DNA of 64,000 nt from JANSWP01 sp041941305 (GCA_041941305.1 JBGTQJ010000001.1:62001-126000); one strand, 5' to 3'; positions 18,501-26,496 are shown, numbered from the stretch's first letter. Numbers and translations are program-made. The notes: a model not told the origin generated them from the sequence alone.

Positions 18501-18839
18501 AAAAAACCATTATTGGGTATTTCTTATTATCGATTGAGGCAGACTGATTTTTCTGGAAAAAATAGTTTTTCAGATATTCAAACCATCTATAATACTAAAA
18601 ACCACCAAATTAAGATGGTTCCCAACCCTGCAAATGATTTTGTTCAGGTACGATTTGCAAAAGAAGTATTGGAATTGGAAATAGAAGTTTTGGATTCGAA
18701 AGGACAAAGTATCTTTTTTAAAAGAGAGAACGCTATTCTTCATCTCGAAATGGACTTTTCCAGTTTTGAAGCTGGTTTGTATTTTGTGAAAGTAAAAACA
18801 GATGGAAGAATGGAAGTTTTAAAGTTGGTGAAGCGGTAG
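15564..18839 (+). CDS. Giant secreted G8-domain/beta-helix protein with T9SS sorting domain
   Basis: About 1091 residues from ATG 15564; an upstream TTG at 15522 would bury the signal peptide and is not preferred. The signal peptide ends near LPAQ (residue 33). A G8 domain follows (about 34-160: FWSDPATWGG, GEEVVIDP, SLTIDGILEF), an eight-glycine beta fold known from CEMIP/TMEM2 and other carbohydrate-linked proteins. Residues about 290-650 form a right-handed parallel beta-helix (SVHHSMNRGIVIHG, VEVSNNVIYDIRGHGI). The tail holds a fibronectin-like piece and a T9SS type A domain beginning MVPNPAND. Probably cell-surface or released, perhaps acting on or binding polysaccharide. Confidence 0.85.
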   Translation: MKTINSAHSKNQRFNFVAIWVLLVFITSNLPAQTFWSDPATWGGTVPVAGEEVVIDPSMHVLLDVHTPDLGSLTIDGILEFDDNQDVSLTSEWIMLMGEMWVGSPANPFIHQATITLNAPDMNENIMGMGTRGIMVMGGRLEMHGTPPTVPWTKIDAHATVGVNTLTLMESVSWNVNDEIVLAPTDYYEAGNGTSVTEQFNLTQVNGTQLTLGANTNAFHWGLIQYATNSGMSLSNANAVTPPAASGFTPVELDQRAPVGNLSRNIVVQAPNDNLWNNNGFGCHIMVMRLGGGIPMCGLTPGCARLDGVEIRRGGQRGLLGRYPFHWHMLSSDGNDTLPDATGQYILNSSVHHSMNRGIVIHGTSGVEVSNNVIYDIRGHGIFTEDAVERRNIIDGNLVLYVRNPDPGYALKHHEAGTHFNRGSSGFWISNPDNTLINNTAADCGTNGFWLAFPTQPWGLNMNLDMNPSRIRFGTFQNNTAHSNRLEGIILDFVEVDNTGVVAPHQYMSTTDGQNPSWPFSTLRRFQLEGYKTWKNGGHGIWDRGVWADNWEIVSSDNCGRYFAGSGADGLIERTLAIGTSLNHMMNGTDRPNFTGEVPPAAFATYHSAFDIRDNIIIDFPAVANTMSGAFATNDYYIRPVEKGQIRNTNNLIVNSHPGVKLEADFPHYALAGALWDPNAVWGNTPEEWLVYDTPFFTYGQTPTVVPPGAISGGVLVDGPFFGFNEFVINEANLRWEDFMEIHVNRLDNNFNSVGSWTVDEAQPGWVFAHMRHFAAHPDDYYTLEFPTITEVNDVGISVTNMHNSSDTLIIGVEYSGNYAIDQVYTSSVWDYFAPAHTLAPTYIHKHVYTPLGSLQEVIDSPGGETYWHDIQNDIVWIKLVGGITQTWDPASFPPHSDELLYWLFYLRIWGSLALPVDLVDFSAYLNGNEVNIEWTTATEIDNEFFAVQRSSNGVSWEDIIQISGGGTNAENQYYSTIDKKPLLGISYYRLRQTDFSGKNSFSDIQTIYNTKNHQIKMVPNPANDFVQVRFAKEVLELEIEVLDSKGQSIFFKRENAILHLEMDFSSFEAGLYFVKVKTDGRMEVLKLVKR

Positions 18840-18881
18840 AAATCGAAACATCTCTTAATTTAGCCCTTCATATCTTCATGA

Positions 18882-20633
18882 ATGTTAAAGCTCAAATACA
18901 TATTTTTTTCCGGATTGCTTTGGTTTTGTTTTACAGCAAAAACACAGTTGGAGTATGGGAAGGTTTATGAAATTGACTTTTTAGAGTCCCAACTGGAAAA
19001 GGCAAAAGTTGAAAAAGACAGTGCCACTTTAGGTAAAGCAGCTTTTTTATTAAGTGGACATTTGGAGTGGCATGAAGGCAGGAGCAAAAGGACAGCGGAT
19101 TTGCTGACCCTGAGTCTGGAGTGTTTTGAAACAGTTGGAGATAGTGCCAAGTACTACGAGATTAAACCGAATTTAGTAGAGTACTACATAGAATCCCAAT
19201 TATTTGAAGAAGCAGAACAAATATTATTTGAAGGAATAGATTACTTTCATCGAAAGCAGGATTGGTTGATGAAAATGCATATGTTATCTCGCCTTGGGCA
19301 TTTGTTTCAAATCATTGGAGATGAGGAAAAATCCAGGAAATTTAAAGATGAAAGTCATGAACTCAATAAAATTGTAGGAGATACGCTGGTTGAAATTATT
19401 TATTTAATCGATAAGACTGAATACTTTCAAAAGCAGGAAAAATACGACAGTGCCTTGTCGACAGCGCGAAAGTCCTTTTCCTTGAGCAAAGCCATTGATC
19501 GAAGCAAATTTGCTGCTCTTGGTTTATACCACCTAGGCTACCTAAATCAATATCAAAACCAGCTTGATTCAGCAATTTATTTTTTAAAATGGGCTATCAA
19601 AATAGATCGCCCTATTGAGCATTCAGAACTCCGTTTGGGCTGTTATAAACACCTCGCTCAATGCTATGCTTTGAAAAGTGATTTCAAAAACGCCCATTTG
19701 TTTTCTCAAAAATATGCTGCTTTAAATGATACCATTCTAAATAAAACCCGCCTTGAAGCACTAGACAAAATGAATCATGCTTATGAACGAAAAGAGAAGC
19801 AGGCAGCAATTGATTTATTGGAAAAAGAAAAGCAATTGAGTGAACAAAGAAACCGGCAACAATCGCATTTTTTGTACGGCTTATCAGTGGTTATTTTAAT
19901 ATTAATGCTGTTATTTTGGTTCCTCCTTCACACCTATCGAGAGAAGATAAAAAAAGATGAAATTATTGCCGCTCAATCTAAAGCACTTGATCAGCAAAAA
20001 ATTAAATCCCTGGAAAAGGAGATGCAGCTTACTGCTGTAAAATATATGCTCGAAGGTCAGGAAAAAGAACGCAGCCGTATTGCCCGGGATTTACATGACA
20101 GTCTTGGAGGGCTGCTTTCAACAATTAAATTGCAAATCAAATCTGAGGCACAGCAGACAGAAACTAAAGCAAGTGAACTCTTGGATAAGGCAGCAAAGGA
20201 GGTGCGGCTCATTGCTCAAAACCTTCAGCCAAGTGCGATTCAGCAATTGGGCTTTGTACCTGCGATTAAAGATTTAATAAATATTCATCAAAGTGACTTG
20301 CCAAAGATTAATTTTCAATATTACAATGTTCCCGAATCTATAGAATCGACAATTGCCCTTCAATTGTATCGCGTTGTCCAGGAAGCTTTGAACAATGCGC
20401 TCAAACACGCCAATGCAACTGAAATTTTAATTCAAATCAATGCAGAATCTAATAACATTTCTGTTCTTATTGAAGACAATGGCATTGGCTTTGACCTTAA
20501 CCGTGTATCTGATGGAATTGGGCTCCAAAATATCAGGAAAAGAGCCGAATTTTTGCAAGCGGAGTTGTCAATTGACTCAAGTAAGGAAGGGACTTCTGTT
20601 TTTCTATTCTGCGATATTACTAAATCAATGTGA
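18882..20633 (+). CDS. TPR-containing sensor histidine kinase (HisKA_3 family)
   Basis: A 583-residue kinase. After a short hydrophobic N-terminus, residues about 40-300 are tetratricopeptide-like helical repeats. A coiled coil follows, then one membrane helix (about 328-348: LYGLSVVILILMLLFWFLL). The dimerisation domain carries ERSRIARDLHDSLGG with phospho-acceptor His405. The ATPase has VVQEALNNALKHA (N box) and DNGIGFD (about 530-536). This is the NarX/DesK class that phosphorylates LuxR-type regulators, matching the regulator at 14681-15349. The TPR sensor is typical of Bacteroidota kinases. Signal unknown. Confidence 0.9.
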   Translation: MLKLKYIFFSGLLWFCFTAKTQLEYGKVYEIDFLESQLEKAKVEKDSATLGKAAFLLSGHLEWHEGRSKRTADLLTLSLECFETVGDSAKYYEIKPNLVEYYIESQLFEEAEQILFEGIDYFHRKQDWLMKMHMLSRLGHLFQIIGDEEKSRKFKDESHELNKIVGDTLVEIIYLIDKTEYFQKQEKYDSALSTARKSFSLSKAIDRSKFAALGLYHLGYLNQYQNQLDSAIYFLKWAIKIDRPIEHSELRLGCYKHLAQCYALKSDFKNAHLFSQKYAALNDTILNKTRLEALDKMNHAYERKEKQAAIDLLEKEKQLSEQRNRQQSHFLYGLSVVILILMLLFWFLLHTYREKIKKDEIIAAQSKALDQQKIKSLEKEMQLTAVKYMLEGQEKERSRIARDLHDSLGGLLSTIKLQIKSEAQQTETKASELLDKAAKEVRLIAQNLQPSAIQQLGFVPAIKDLINIHQSDLPKINFQYYNVPESIESTIALQLYRVVQEALNNALKHANATEILIQINAESNNISVLIEDNGIGFDLNRVSDGIGLQNIRKRAEFLQAELSIDSSKEGTSVFLFCDITKSM

Positions 20634-20754
20634 TTCGAATACAATTTTGAAGTATTCGAAATAGATTATTTTCAAGGCTATTTCAACAGCACTTTTTCCT
20701 GTTAATGGTCAAACATCTATTCCTTTCCAGTGTTATGACATATAATTAACGCAG

Positions 20755-20895
20755 GTTGCGAACAAGAATTTTCGCCGTGCCTTTGACACGGCTCGAAGGG
20801 GGTTTTAGGGGAGAAACAGGCTGGAACCAGCCTGTTTCTCCTCTAAAACTCCTCGTGAGCGCAGCTTTGCTGCGCGAACTTTGATTGTTCGTAAC
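20755..20895. repeat. Multi-hairpin palindromic element, about 141 bp
   Basis: Outer arms gttgcgaacaa (20755-20765) and ttgttcgtaac (20885-20895) pair with one mismatch. Inside are three hairpins: gccgtg/cacggc near 20775-20792; a 22-bp stem at 20803-20824 with 20827-20848 (one mismatch, 2-nt turn); and gcgcagc-ttt-gctgcgc near 20859-20875. It lies between the kinase stop and the next start. The gttgcgaac end motif recurs at 52174-52201. Confidence 0.8.
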
Positions 20896-20919
20896 TTTAA
20901 TTAATTAACTGTTTCTGGT

Positions 20920-21492
20920 ATGCACAAGCTAATAACCCTTTTTGTAATCCTGTTTTTGAGTTGGGGAAGTATTTTTGGCCAAACAAAATATGAAAAAGAA
21001 TACCGCTTAAAAACAAAAGATGTTCCCCAAAAAGCCCTGGACTTTGTTGAGCAGCTAAATTTTAACCAGACTATAAAATGGTACCGGGAGGAAGGTCTTA
21101 ACCGTATCTCAGTTGAAGCCAAAACCAAATTTCATTCGAAAAAGTACAGCATTGAATTTGATTCGACGGGACTAATTGAAGATGTAGAGATAATTGTCAA
21201 TTGGGAAGACCTGCCCAAAGATGCTCGATCCAATATTTGTCAATCGCTGGAAGAAGCCCATCAAAAGTTTCGTATCGTAAAGATTCAAATTCAATACTCT
21301 GGCTCTCCCGAAAATATCATCCAAAAAGTCAAAGGCGATACCGAAAGCGAAATCACTACCAAATACGAAATTGTGGTGAAAGCGAAAACTTCAGGCAATT
21401 TTGAGTCATTTGAATATTTATTTGATGCACAAGGTATATTTATACAAAAAGCAGTGATTATTTTCAAAAACAGCGATAATCTGGAGTATTGA
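20920..21492 (+). CDS. Secreted hypothetical protein, 190 aa
   Basis: A signal peptide (1-20, ending SIFGQ) precedes about 170 residues without a recognised domain. The chain shows two halves of similar layout. Each has a helix-rich piece (KDVPQKALDFVEQL; LPKDARSNICQSLEEA) followed by strands ending in a YS.EFD or YLFDAQG turn. That layout recalls PepSY-like periplasmic repeats, but the match is only by eye. The next gene begins 2 bp after its stop, so the pair is an operon. Role unknown. Confidence 0.7.
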   Translation: MHKLITLFVILFLSWGSIFGQTKYEKEYRLKTKDVPQKALDFVEQLNFNQTIKWYREEGLNRISVEAKTKFHSKKYSIEFDSTGLIEDVEIIVNWEDLPKDARSNICQSLEEAHQKFRIVKIQIQYSGSPENIIQKVKGDTESEITTKYEIVVKAKTSGNFESFEYLFDAQGIFIQKAVIIFKNSDNLEY

Positions 21493-21493
21493 A

Positions 21494-22171
21494 ATGAGAA
21501 CCTTTCTAATATTAATTTTCATTTTTTCATATAGCTTTTTAACTGCACAAAGCAGTTATCAGTTTGGCTGGTTGCCAACTCTGAATTTCAATAAAAAGCT
21601 CGACTCAAAATGGCAATGGAATTTCAAAATTCAATCCCGGCAGTCATTCAAAACCGGCATCTTTAATGGACCAGGGGAATCAGAATACGAATATGTGTTA
21701 ACGGATCTGGCAGTTATCGCCGCCAGAAAGATAGGACTTGGCAGTTCTTTGGGAGCTGGTTATTTAATTAGGTTTCGAGATGATAGAATCATGCATCGGC
21801 TTGCGCAACAGTTTGCATTTGTACAGAAATATCCGGGATTTCGACTGGGGCATCGAATAGCTTCTGATCAAAGCTTTGAATCGGGAGAAGATGTATCCCT
21901 TAGATTTCGATATCGCCTTTCTTTAGAACTCCCATTCAACGGACAATCGGTTGATGTCAAAGAATTTTATTTGAAATTGAATAATGAGTATTTGAATGGC
22001 TTCCAGGGAGAAGAATACGATTTGGAAATCCGAATAGTGCCGGTGATTGGATACAAGTTTTCAGATTCTAATAAGTTGGAAACCGGTTTGGATTATCGAT
22101 TGAGCTCGTTTTTGGATGAGGGGTCGAAACAGAGATTTTGGATTGGGATGAGTTGGTATTTGGTGTTTTGA
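21494..22171 (+). CDS. DUF2490 family outer-membrane-type beta-barrel protein
   Basis: A 225-residue protein with a signal peptide (1-18, ending FLTAQ). Alternating hydrophobic strands with aromatic ends fill the rest (FGWLPTLNFNKKL, WQWNFKIQSRQSF, SLGAGYLIRF, FRYRLSLELPF). The C-terminus is RFWIGMSWYLVF, ending in Phe as outer-membrane barrels do. The pattern fits DUF2490. It follows the 190-aa secreted protein by 2 bp, so the pair may act together in the envelope. Specific function unknown. Confidence 0.8.
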   Translation: MRTFLILIFIFSYSFLTAQSSYQFGWLPTLNFNKKLDSKWQWNFKIQSRQSFKTGIFNGPGESEYEYVLTDLAVIAARKIGLGSSLGAGYLIRFRDDRIMHRLAQQFAFVQKYPGFRLGHRIASDQSFESGEDVSLRFRYRLSLELPFNGQSVDVKEFYLKLNNEYLNGFQGEEYDLEIRIVPVIGYKFSDSNKLETGLDYRLSSFLDEGSKQRFWIGMSWYLVF

Positions 22172-22225
22172 AAAACTACTCAAATCATTTAATGTTTTTT
22201 ATATCATCTTGATCCTTAGGATGAT

Positions 22226-22291
22226 TTACTCCTTATTTTTGTTCAATGCCTGAATAAAATCTTTGAAATCTTGATTAAAAATATTAGCCAT
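22226..22291 (-). pseudogene. Truncated start of a DUF6036-type nucleotidyltransferase
   Basis: ATG 22289-22291 (minus) opens a 21-codon frame reading MANIFNQDFKDFIQALNKN, then stops at 22226. From memory this is the N-terminus of small nucleotidyltransferases that continue into a VGG...LHG motif; here the rest is absent. The ATG overlaps the end of the 72-aa gene by 8 bp, the coupling expected of an intact pair. I infer a 3' deletion of the second gene. A translated 21-residue peptide remains possible. Confidence 0.55.
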
Positions 22292-22502
22292 TACAAGGAT
22301 GTTTTCTCATTGAAAAAGCAGTTTTGTCCAATCTGGGTGGATCTTTTAAATTAAACTTAAAAGCAACACTTATCAAATACCAGGCAGCCTTCAGTCGCTC
22401 CTCTACAGTTTTTGTCTTCCAGTATTTAGACTGATTATCTGCTTCTTGAAATGATTGCATTTTGAATTTAGAGCGATCCAGACGATAATTAGATTCCCCC
22501 AT
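22284..22502 (-). CDS. Small conserved protein, partner of the truncated nucleotidyltransferase
   Basis: A 72-residue soluble, charged protein with the pattern LDRSKFKMQSF, then W, ERLKAAWYLI, and DPPRLDKTAFSMR. I recognise this pattern from short Bacteroidota proteins encoded just upstream of small nucleotidyltransferases, a toxin-antitoxin-like arrangement; this is recollection, not a search. The last 8 bp overlap the start of the nucleotidyltransferase remnant. It begins 27 bp after the stop of the DUF3686 gene on the same strand, so it may be transcribed with it. With its partner broken, its present role is unclear. Confidence 0.65.
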   Translation of the reverse strand: MGESNYRLDRSKFKMQSFQEADNQSKYWKTKTVEERLKAAWYLISVAFKFNLKDPPRLDKTAFSMRKHPCNG

Positions 22503-22529
22503 AGTTTTATAGGTTTAAAATTTAATGAA

Positions 22530-25500
22530 TTAATACCCCTCTAACGACTTTTTGATGGCTCCTATCAAATAATCAAACTCATGACTCTCAGGAAATACAT
22601 CCAAAACTACAGCAGCCGAATCTAATTGTTTTGATAGTAGCTCCTTTTCCTCTTTGGAAATGATCTTTTCCCAGAAAAATCGGGCAATCGCTCGTATCTC
22701 TGGATCATATTTCAGCAAATCTATTCCTTTTTCCAATTCTAAAATCGCTGAAAGAATTTTGGTTGCATCTTCGTCATGAATGCCCTTAGTGTACCCTTCA
22801 TTGTAGGCTTGGGAGGCGTATTGTTTTACAATTGTTTTCAGGTCTTGATCCTCTGTTTCGGATTCTCCTGTTTCCTGATTTCCGAACTGAGATTTCAAAA
22901 CTTTATAGGCAAGGTATTCTCCCCGATAAACTTTTTCATCCTCTGACACCAGCTTTTGATCCCATACGGCTCTGGTTTCCAGAAGACGTTCATCTGAAAT
23001 CTCTTCATAAAAGTTGGTACCCGTCAAATGGTAAAACAGCTTCCCCTCCTGCTCTACAATGGTCAAATCCAAAGGCTGTACATTCACATCGAATTTGTGT
23101 TTACCAAATTGAATCACATTGGCGCCATCAACGAATAACTCCTGTTGATCGCGCAATTGACGAATGCTCTCCTCTTTTAGGGATTTCAGGTGGGTTTGAA
23201 GTGCATTGGCTTTATTGGAATCCTCCAATTCAATGAGTTGACGAATGATGTCGCGCACTTTGTCAATCATCAAATCTGATGCGAAAAAAGCATTGATTTC
23301 TGCTACTTCCGCGAAAGTTTTGGCGCGATTTTGAATGCCGCTTAGAATGCGCTCTGCAGCCCGGTTGAGCGCAGCCGTTCGATTGTTTCGGGCTTCAACA
23401 AGGCTTTGTTTTCTGCTTTCGAATGCATTGTAAATTTCCTCCCTTTTTTCCGTAATCGCACCCAGAAACTCATCAAATTCAGCAAATTTGCCTTCCAGTT
23501 CTTCTATCTGAACCATCAACTTGGTCAAGTACTCGTCGCATTTTTGAGGGGTATCCGAAACGTCGAGGTAATTGATGATGCCTTGATCGAGTAGTTTTAA
23601 TTGGGCATTAAACTCCGCAACTGCTTCTGTACCCATCAATTCTTTTCGATGTCGGCGTACGGCAGCTTTCACTTGATTCAATCCCGCATACATGGCAGAA
23701 ATGTTGTCAATAATACGCGTCGTTTGAGTGGCATCTTCGATTTTCAAATTGCTGACGATGTCAATCAACAATTCCAGTTCGCCACCGATGGCGTTAACTT
23801 GTTCCAATAAGTCCTCACCTTCTTTTGCAGTTTTGACTTCCGCCAATGCTGTTTGTTCCGCTTCAATTTTAGTTTCATATGGAGCTAAAGCATCATCTTC
23901 TAACAGAAATCGAACACAAGCCTCTGAGAGTTTTTCGGTATTTTCTGCCGCCCCAGCTTCCAATTCGGCTACCAAAACCTCATCTGTATATCTCAAGTCC
24001 TTGAGTGAAATGATCTCTCCCCGCAGGGTACGCAATTCCGCTAAGGCATGTACGTACTCATCTACCGTTTGGAAAGTTTGTCGAGTCACTTTTTGGAATA
24101 AATCGGCTGCTTTTGTACGCACCCGGCTAATTTCTTCTTGTGTATTTCGTTGAATGCGGATCTTTTTTTCGTACTCCTCAATTGCAGAATTTGCTGTTGC
24201 ACGAACCTCCTTTAGTGGTTCATCCAATCGGAAGGTTTCTTCCTTATTGATCCAATAATAACTATCCAAAACATCCTGACAACGTTTTGCCAAATCGGCA
24301 TACAAACCTGTATAGGAATCATCTTTGCCTGCCAGCGTGAGGATTTCCGCACATTCAGCCATTGCTTTTACAATATCCTTGTTTCCAACTTTAAATAAAT
24401 AGTTGTCCTTATCGGTGGTCAGTACATCTGCACTGCTCGTAAAAGGGGTTTGCCAAATTTGTACGACATGATGTTTGGTAGGCTCTTCTTCAGCTTTGAA
24501 ATAACACAATTCTCCATCATCAAACAGTGTAAATCCATGACAGAGAATTGGCGTTTCCACTTTTTGGGTGATCAAATTATAGTGCATCAATACTTGAGTT
24601 CCCATGGCACTATTGTAAAAGATATAGAAATAATCTTCTCCATTGGGCGATACGATGCGCTTTTCAAATCGTTTGTTGCGTAGATTTGGCTCAAAGATTT
24701 TGTATTCACCAGTTTGCAAATAATAGCCGTTGGCAAAGATTAACCCATGTCCATCGGGCAATAAAACACCACTATCTTCAAGGGCATCTACTCGCGTCAC
24801 TTGTTGCAATTTTTCATTAAAAACAAAATAGCGATAGTCTTCCTGATAGGGTCGAATCTTTAAAACAATCAAATTCCCCAAATCAGCATACATGTATTCG
24901 GCATCATCCAAAGTCTGGTCGCGGTGTTCGACTTCTTCGCGATAAATTCCCAATCCATCGTCTGTATTGTCCTCTACTTTAATGGTCAAATCTCCGCCAA
25001 CTGTCTCCACAAACACCCTGTCCACAATCGAAATATGCGGGTGCCGCCCCTGCCGATGATGATCCCGATGTGCCCGCTTCCATTCAAATTCATGCTGGGC
25101 TGGTTTGCGTATCTCCTGCTCACTTCGGTTATCTACATAAACCAGTCCCTCATCTGACAACAACCACTTAAATGCTTTAAAATCTCCGACAATGCCGGCT
25201 GTCAGTTGAAAAACCATGTACAAATACCTGCCTTGTACGACAAATTTGGAAAATAAAGCCTCCTTATAATAGCGATACAAATTCTGAAAGTCTGTTGCAA
25301 ATTTGTCGTCAGTCAACAGGACATCCAAACCAACTTCATGAAAACTATGCTGCTTAAATTTATAAATCGAAAATACATCCTTCAATTGAATGCCCGACCT
25401 CAACCCAATGTGGACGTTATAGCCAAAAATGCAATAATCCCCAACCGCAACGATGTCCCGCGCTATGCAATAGTTTGCCGTATTGATGCGATCATTGGAA

Positions 25501-25682
25501 ATCAGGGCCGTCTCAATCGCGCCAAAAACTGATTTGCGAGCCGTATTGAGTTGTTCGAGCCGACTTCGAAGATCACCTGCCTGCTTTTGCAAGCGATTGC
25601 GGATGATTTCGTAGGTGCCGGATTCGAGGGTGGGTTGGGTGATTTGGTTGTCTGTTTGCTGTTGAGCTTGGGTTGTGGACAT
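22530..25682 (-). CDS. DUF3686 'DNA repair ATPase' relative lacking the AAA domain
   Basis: A 1050-residue cytoplasmic protein. Residues about 20-450 match the DUF3686 region of proteins annotated as DNA-repair ATPases (VGDYCIFGYNVHIGL, HEVGLDVLL, HHRQGRHPHISI, SNGEDYFYIFYN-like strands). A long coiled coil follows (about 480-880, rich in E, K, L, A). The C-terminal segment has LFVDGANVIQFGKHKFDVN and ends in a helical region. Full-length relatives continue into an AAA ATPase with a Walker A motif; none is visible here and the frame stops at 22530. The protein may be a truncated or stand-alone form. Process unknown. Confidence 0.75.
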   Translation of the reverse strand: MSTTQAQQQTDNQITQPTLESGTYEIIRNRLQKQAGDLRSRLEQLNTARKSVFGAIETALISNDRINTANYCIARDIVAVGDYCIFGYNVHIGLRSGIQLKDVFSIYKFKQHSFHEVGLDVLLTDDKFATDFQNLYRYYKEALFSKFVVQGRYLYMVFQLTAGIVGDFKAFKWLLSDEGLVYVDNRSEQEIRKPAQHEFEWKRAHRDHHRQGRHPHISIVDRVFVETVGGDLTIKVEDNTDDGLGIYREEVEHRDQTLDDAEYMYADLGNLIVLKIRPYQEDYRYFVFNEKLQQVTRVDALEDSGVLLPDGHGLIFANGYYLQTGEYKIFEPNLRNKRFEKRIVSPNGEDYFYIFYNSAMGTQVLMHYNLITQKVETPILCHGFTLFDDGELCYFKAEEEPTKHHVVQIWQTPFTSSADVLTTDKDNYLFKVGNKDIVKAMAECAEILTLAGKDDSYTGLYADLAKRCQDVLDSYYWINKEETFRLDEPLKEVRATANSAIEEYEKKIRIQRNTQEEISRVRTKAADLFQKVTRQTFQTVDEYVHALAELRTLRGEIISLKDLRYTDEVLVAELEAGAAENTEKLSEACVRFLLEDDALAPYETKIEAEQTALAEVKTAKEGEDLLEQVNAIGGELELLIDIVSNLKIEDATQTTRIIDNISAMYAGLNQVKAAVRRHRKELMGTEAVAEFNAQLKLLDQGIINYLDVSDTPQKCDEYLTKLMVQIEELEGKFAEFDEFLGAITEKREEIYNAFESRKQSLVEARNNRTAALNRAAERILSGIQNRAKTFAEVAEINAFFASDLMIDKVRDIIRQLIELEDSNKANALQTHLKSLKEESIRQLRDQQELFVDGANVIQFGKHKFDVNVQPLDLTIVEQEGKLFYHLTGTNFYEEISDERLLETRAVWDQKLVSEDEKVYRGEYLAYKVLKSQFGNQETGESETEDQDLKTIVKQYASQAYNEGYTKGIHDEDATKILSAILELEKGIDLLKYDPEIRAIARFFWEKIISKEEKELLSKQLDSAAVVLDVFPESHEFDYLIGAIKKSLEGY

Positions 25683-25990
25683 GGAGATAACGAGTTTTTG
25701 ATTTTTTGTTTTAGAAAAGAATCAAATTAAATCAAATCTGCTGGAATGTCCAAAAATTGGGATGAGGGGTTTGGGAATTGGGATGAAGGGTGGCATTCAA
25801 TTCCTCCGAACTCTAGCTCTGCCCATTATATTAATTTACTTAACTATCCGTAGTGACTTGCAGTTGCACAACGGAAAAGGCTAAGTGCTCTGACCTTTTA
25901 GGCAATTCAATTTTTCCATGTAAAGGCTTAAAACTTCCACTTTTCCTATTTCACAACTATAATGATATTCAAGTATTATTTGGATAGTCT
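25683..25990. other. Non-coding spacer, left part
   Basis: Upstream region of the DUF3686 gene. AT-rich, with no supported gene or RNA. It may hold that gene's promoter on the minus strand, but I could not assign one confidently. Confidence 0.5.
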
Positions 25991-26057
25991 TAGCACGGCT
26001 CTCCTTAGCCGTGCAGAACAAAAGTACGAAAGGGCACGGCTAAAGAGAGCCGTGCTA
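25991..26057. repeat. Paired-hairpin inverted repeat
   Basis: Arms 25991-26014 and 26034-26057 (24 bp each) pair with one mismatch. Each arm is itself a hairpin (gcacggct ... agccgtgc). The layout, two GC-rich hairpins that also pair with each other and end in tagc/gcta, is the same as at 12508-12580, although the sequence differs. Confidence 0.8.
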
Positions 26058-26164
26058 CATTCTATTACTTATTTATTTTTGAAACCAAATAAGCCACTAA
26101 AAACGTCCCACTGTCAAACAAAATTGACGCCTTTAGGTGGTAATTCTTTACCATGCTACTCTTA

Positions 26165-26323
26165 CTAATTATCCCCAAAAGGAGAATAATTTCCAAGACC
26201 CTGAATGCCCAAAATAGGAACGAGTACAACTCCACCTCCTTTAACTGCCATTTGGTCTTTAATAGTAAGACAATGGTCGTTTTTTAATTTCTTTTTGATT
26301 TGAAGCATTTTTAATTTTTTCAT
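26165..26323 (-). CDS. Double-glycine-leader peptide precursor, copy 1 (52 aa)
   Basis: A gene too short for routine calling. ATG 26321-26323, TAG 26165-26167. The product is 52 residues: a Lys-rich leader (MKKLKMLQIKKKLKN), HCLTIKDQMAV, then K28-GGG (29-31), then a hydrophobic tail VVLVPILGIQG and a polar end NYSPFGDN. This is the plan of secreted bacteriocin/RiPP-type precursors cleaved after a Gly-Gly by a C39 protease-transporter. The paralogue at 26359-26496 shares the leader and the junction, and conserves V/I/L/P in the tail with many synonymous or conservative changes, so the frame is under protein-level constraint. No modification enzyme or exporter is nearby. Product activity unknown. 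Confidence 0.7.
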   Translation of the reverse strand: MKKLKMLQIKKKLKNDHCLTIKDQMAVKGGGVVLVPILGIQGLGNYSPFGDN

Positions 26324-26358
26324 GTTTAATGATTTTTAAGTGATCAAATTGTCGCTCT

Positions 26359-26496
26359 TTATTGTCTACGACCATTAATGCCCAGGACAGGAATTAATAT
26401 TACTCCACCACCTTTAATTTCCATTCGGTCTTTAATGGTAAGACAATGCTTGCTTTTTATTCTTTTTTTGATTTGAAGCAATTTTGAATTTTTCAT
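26359..26496 (-). CDS. Double-glycine-leader peptide precursor, copy 2 (45 aa)
   Basis: A tandem paralogue of the 26165-26323 gene, 35 bp upstream of it on the same strand. ATG 26494-26496, TAA 26359-26361. The product is 45 residues: leader MKNSKLLQIKKRIKS, HCLTIKDRMEI, K28-GGG, then VILIPVLGING and a short basic end RRQ. Against copy 1 the tail changes are V/I swaps around an invariant P and LGI, while the C-termini diverge. The 22 bases from the start codon upstream are identical in both copies (26321-26342 and 26494-26515), so the cassette was duplicated whole, including its ribosome-binding region. Confidence 0.7.
   Translation of the reverse strand: MKNSKLLQIKKRIKSKHCLTIKDRMEIKGGGVILIPVLGINGRRQ

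Noticed and set aside
25962..26168. 68-codon frame over the twin hairpin
   Set aside because: Consists mostly of translated palindrome and spacer, with no protein features.
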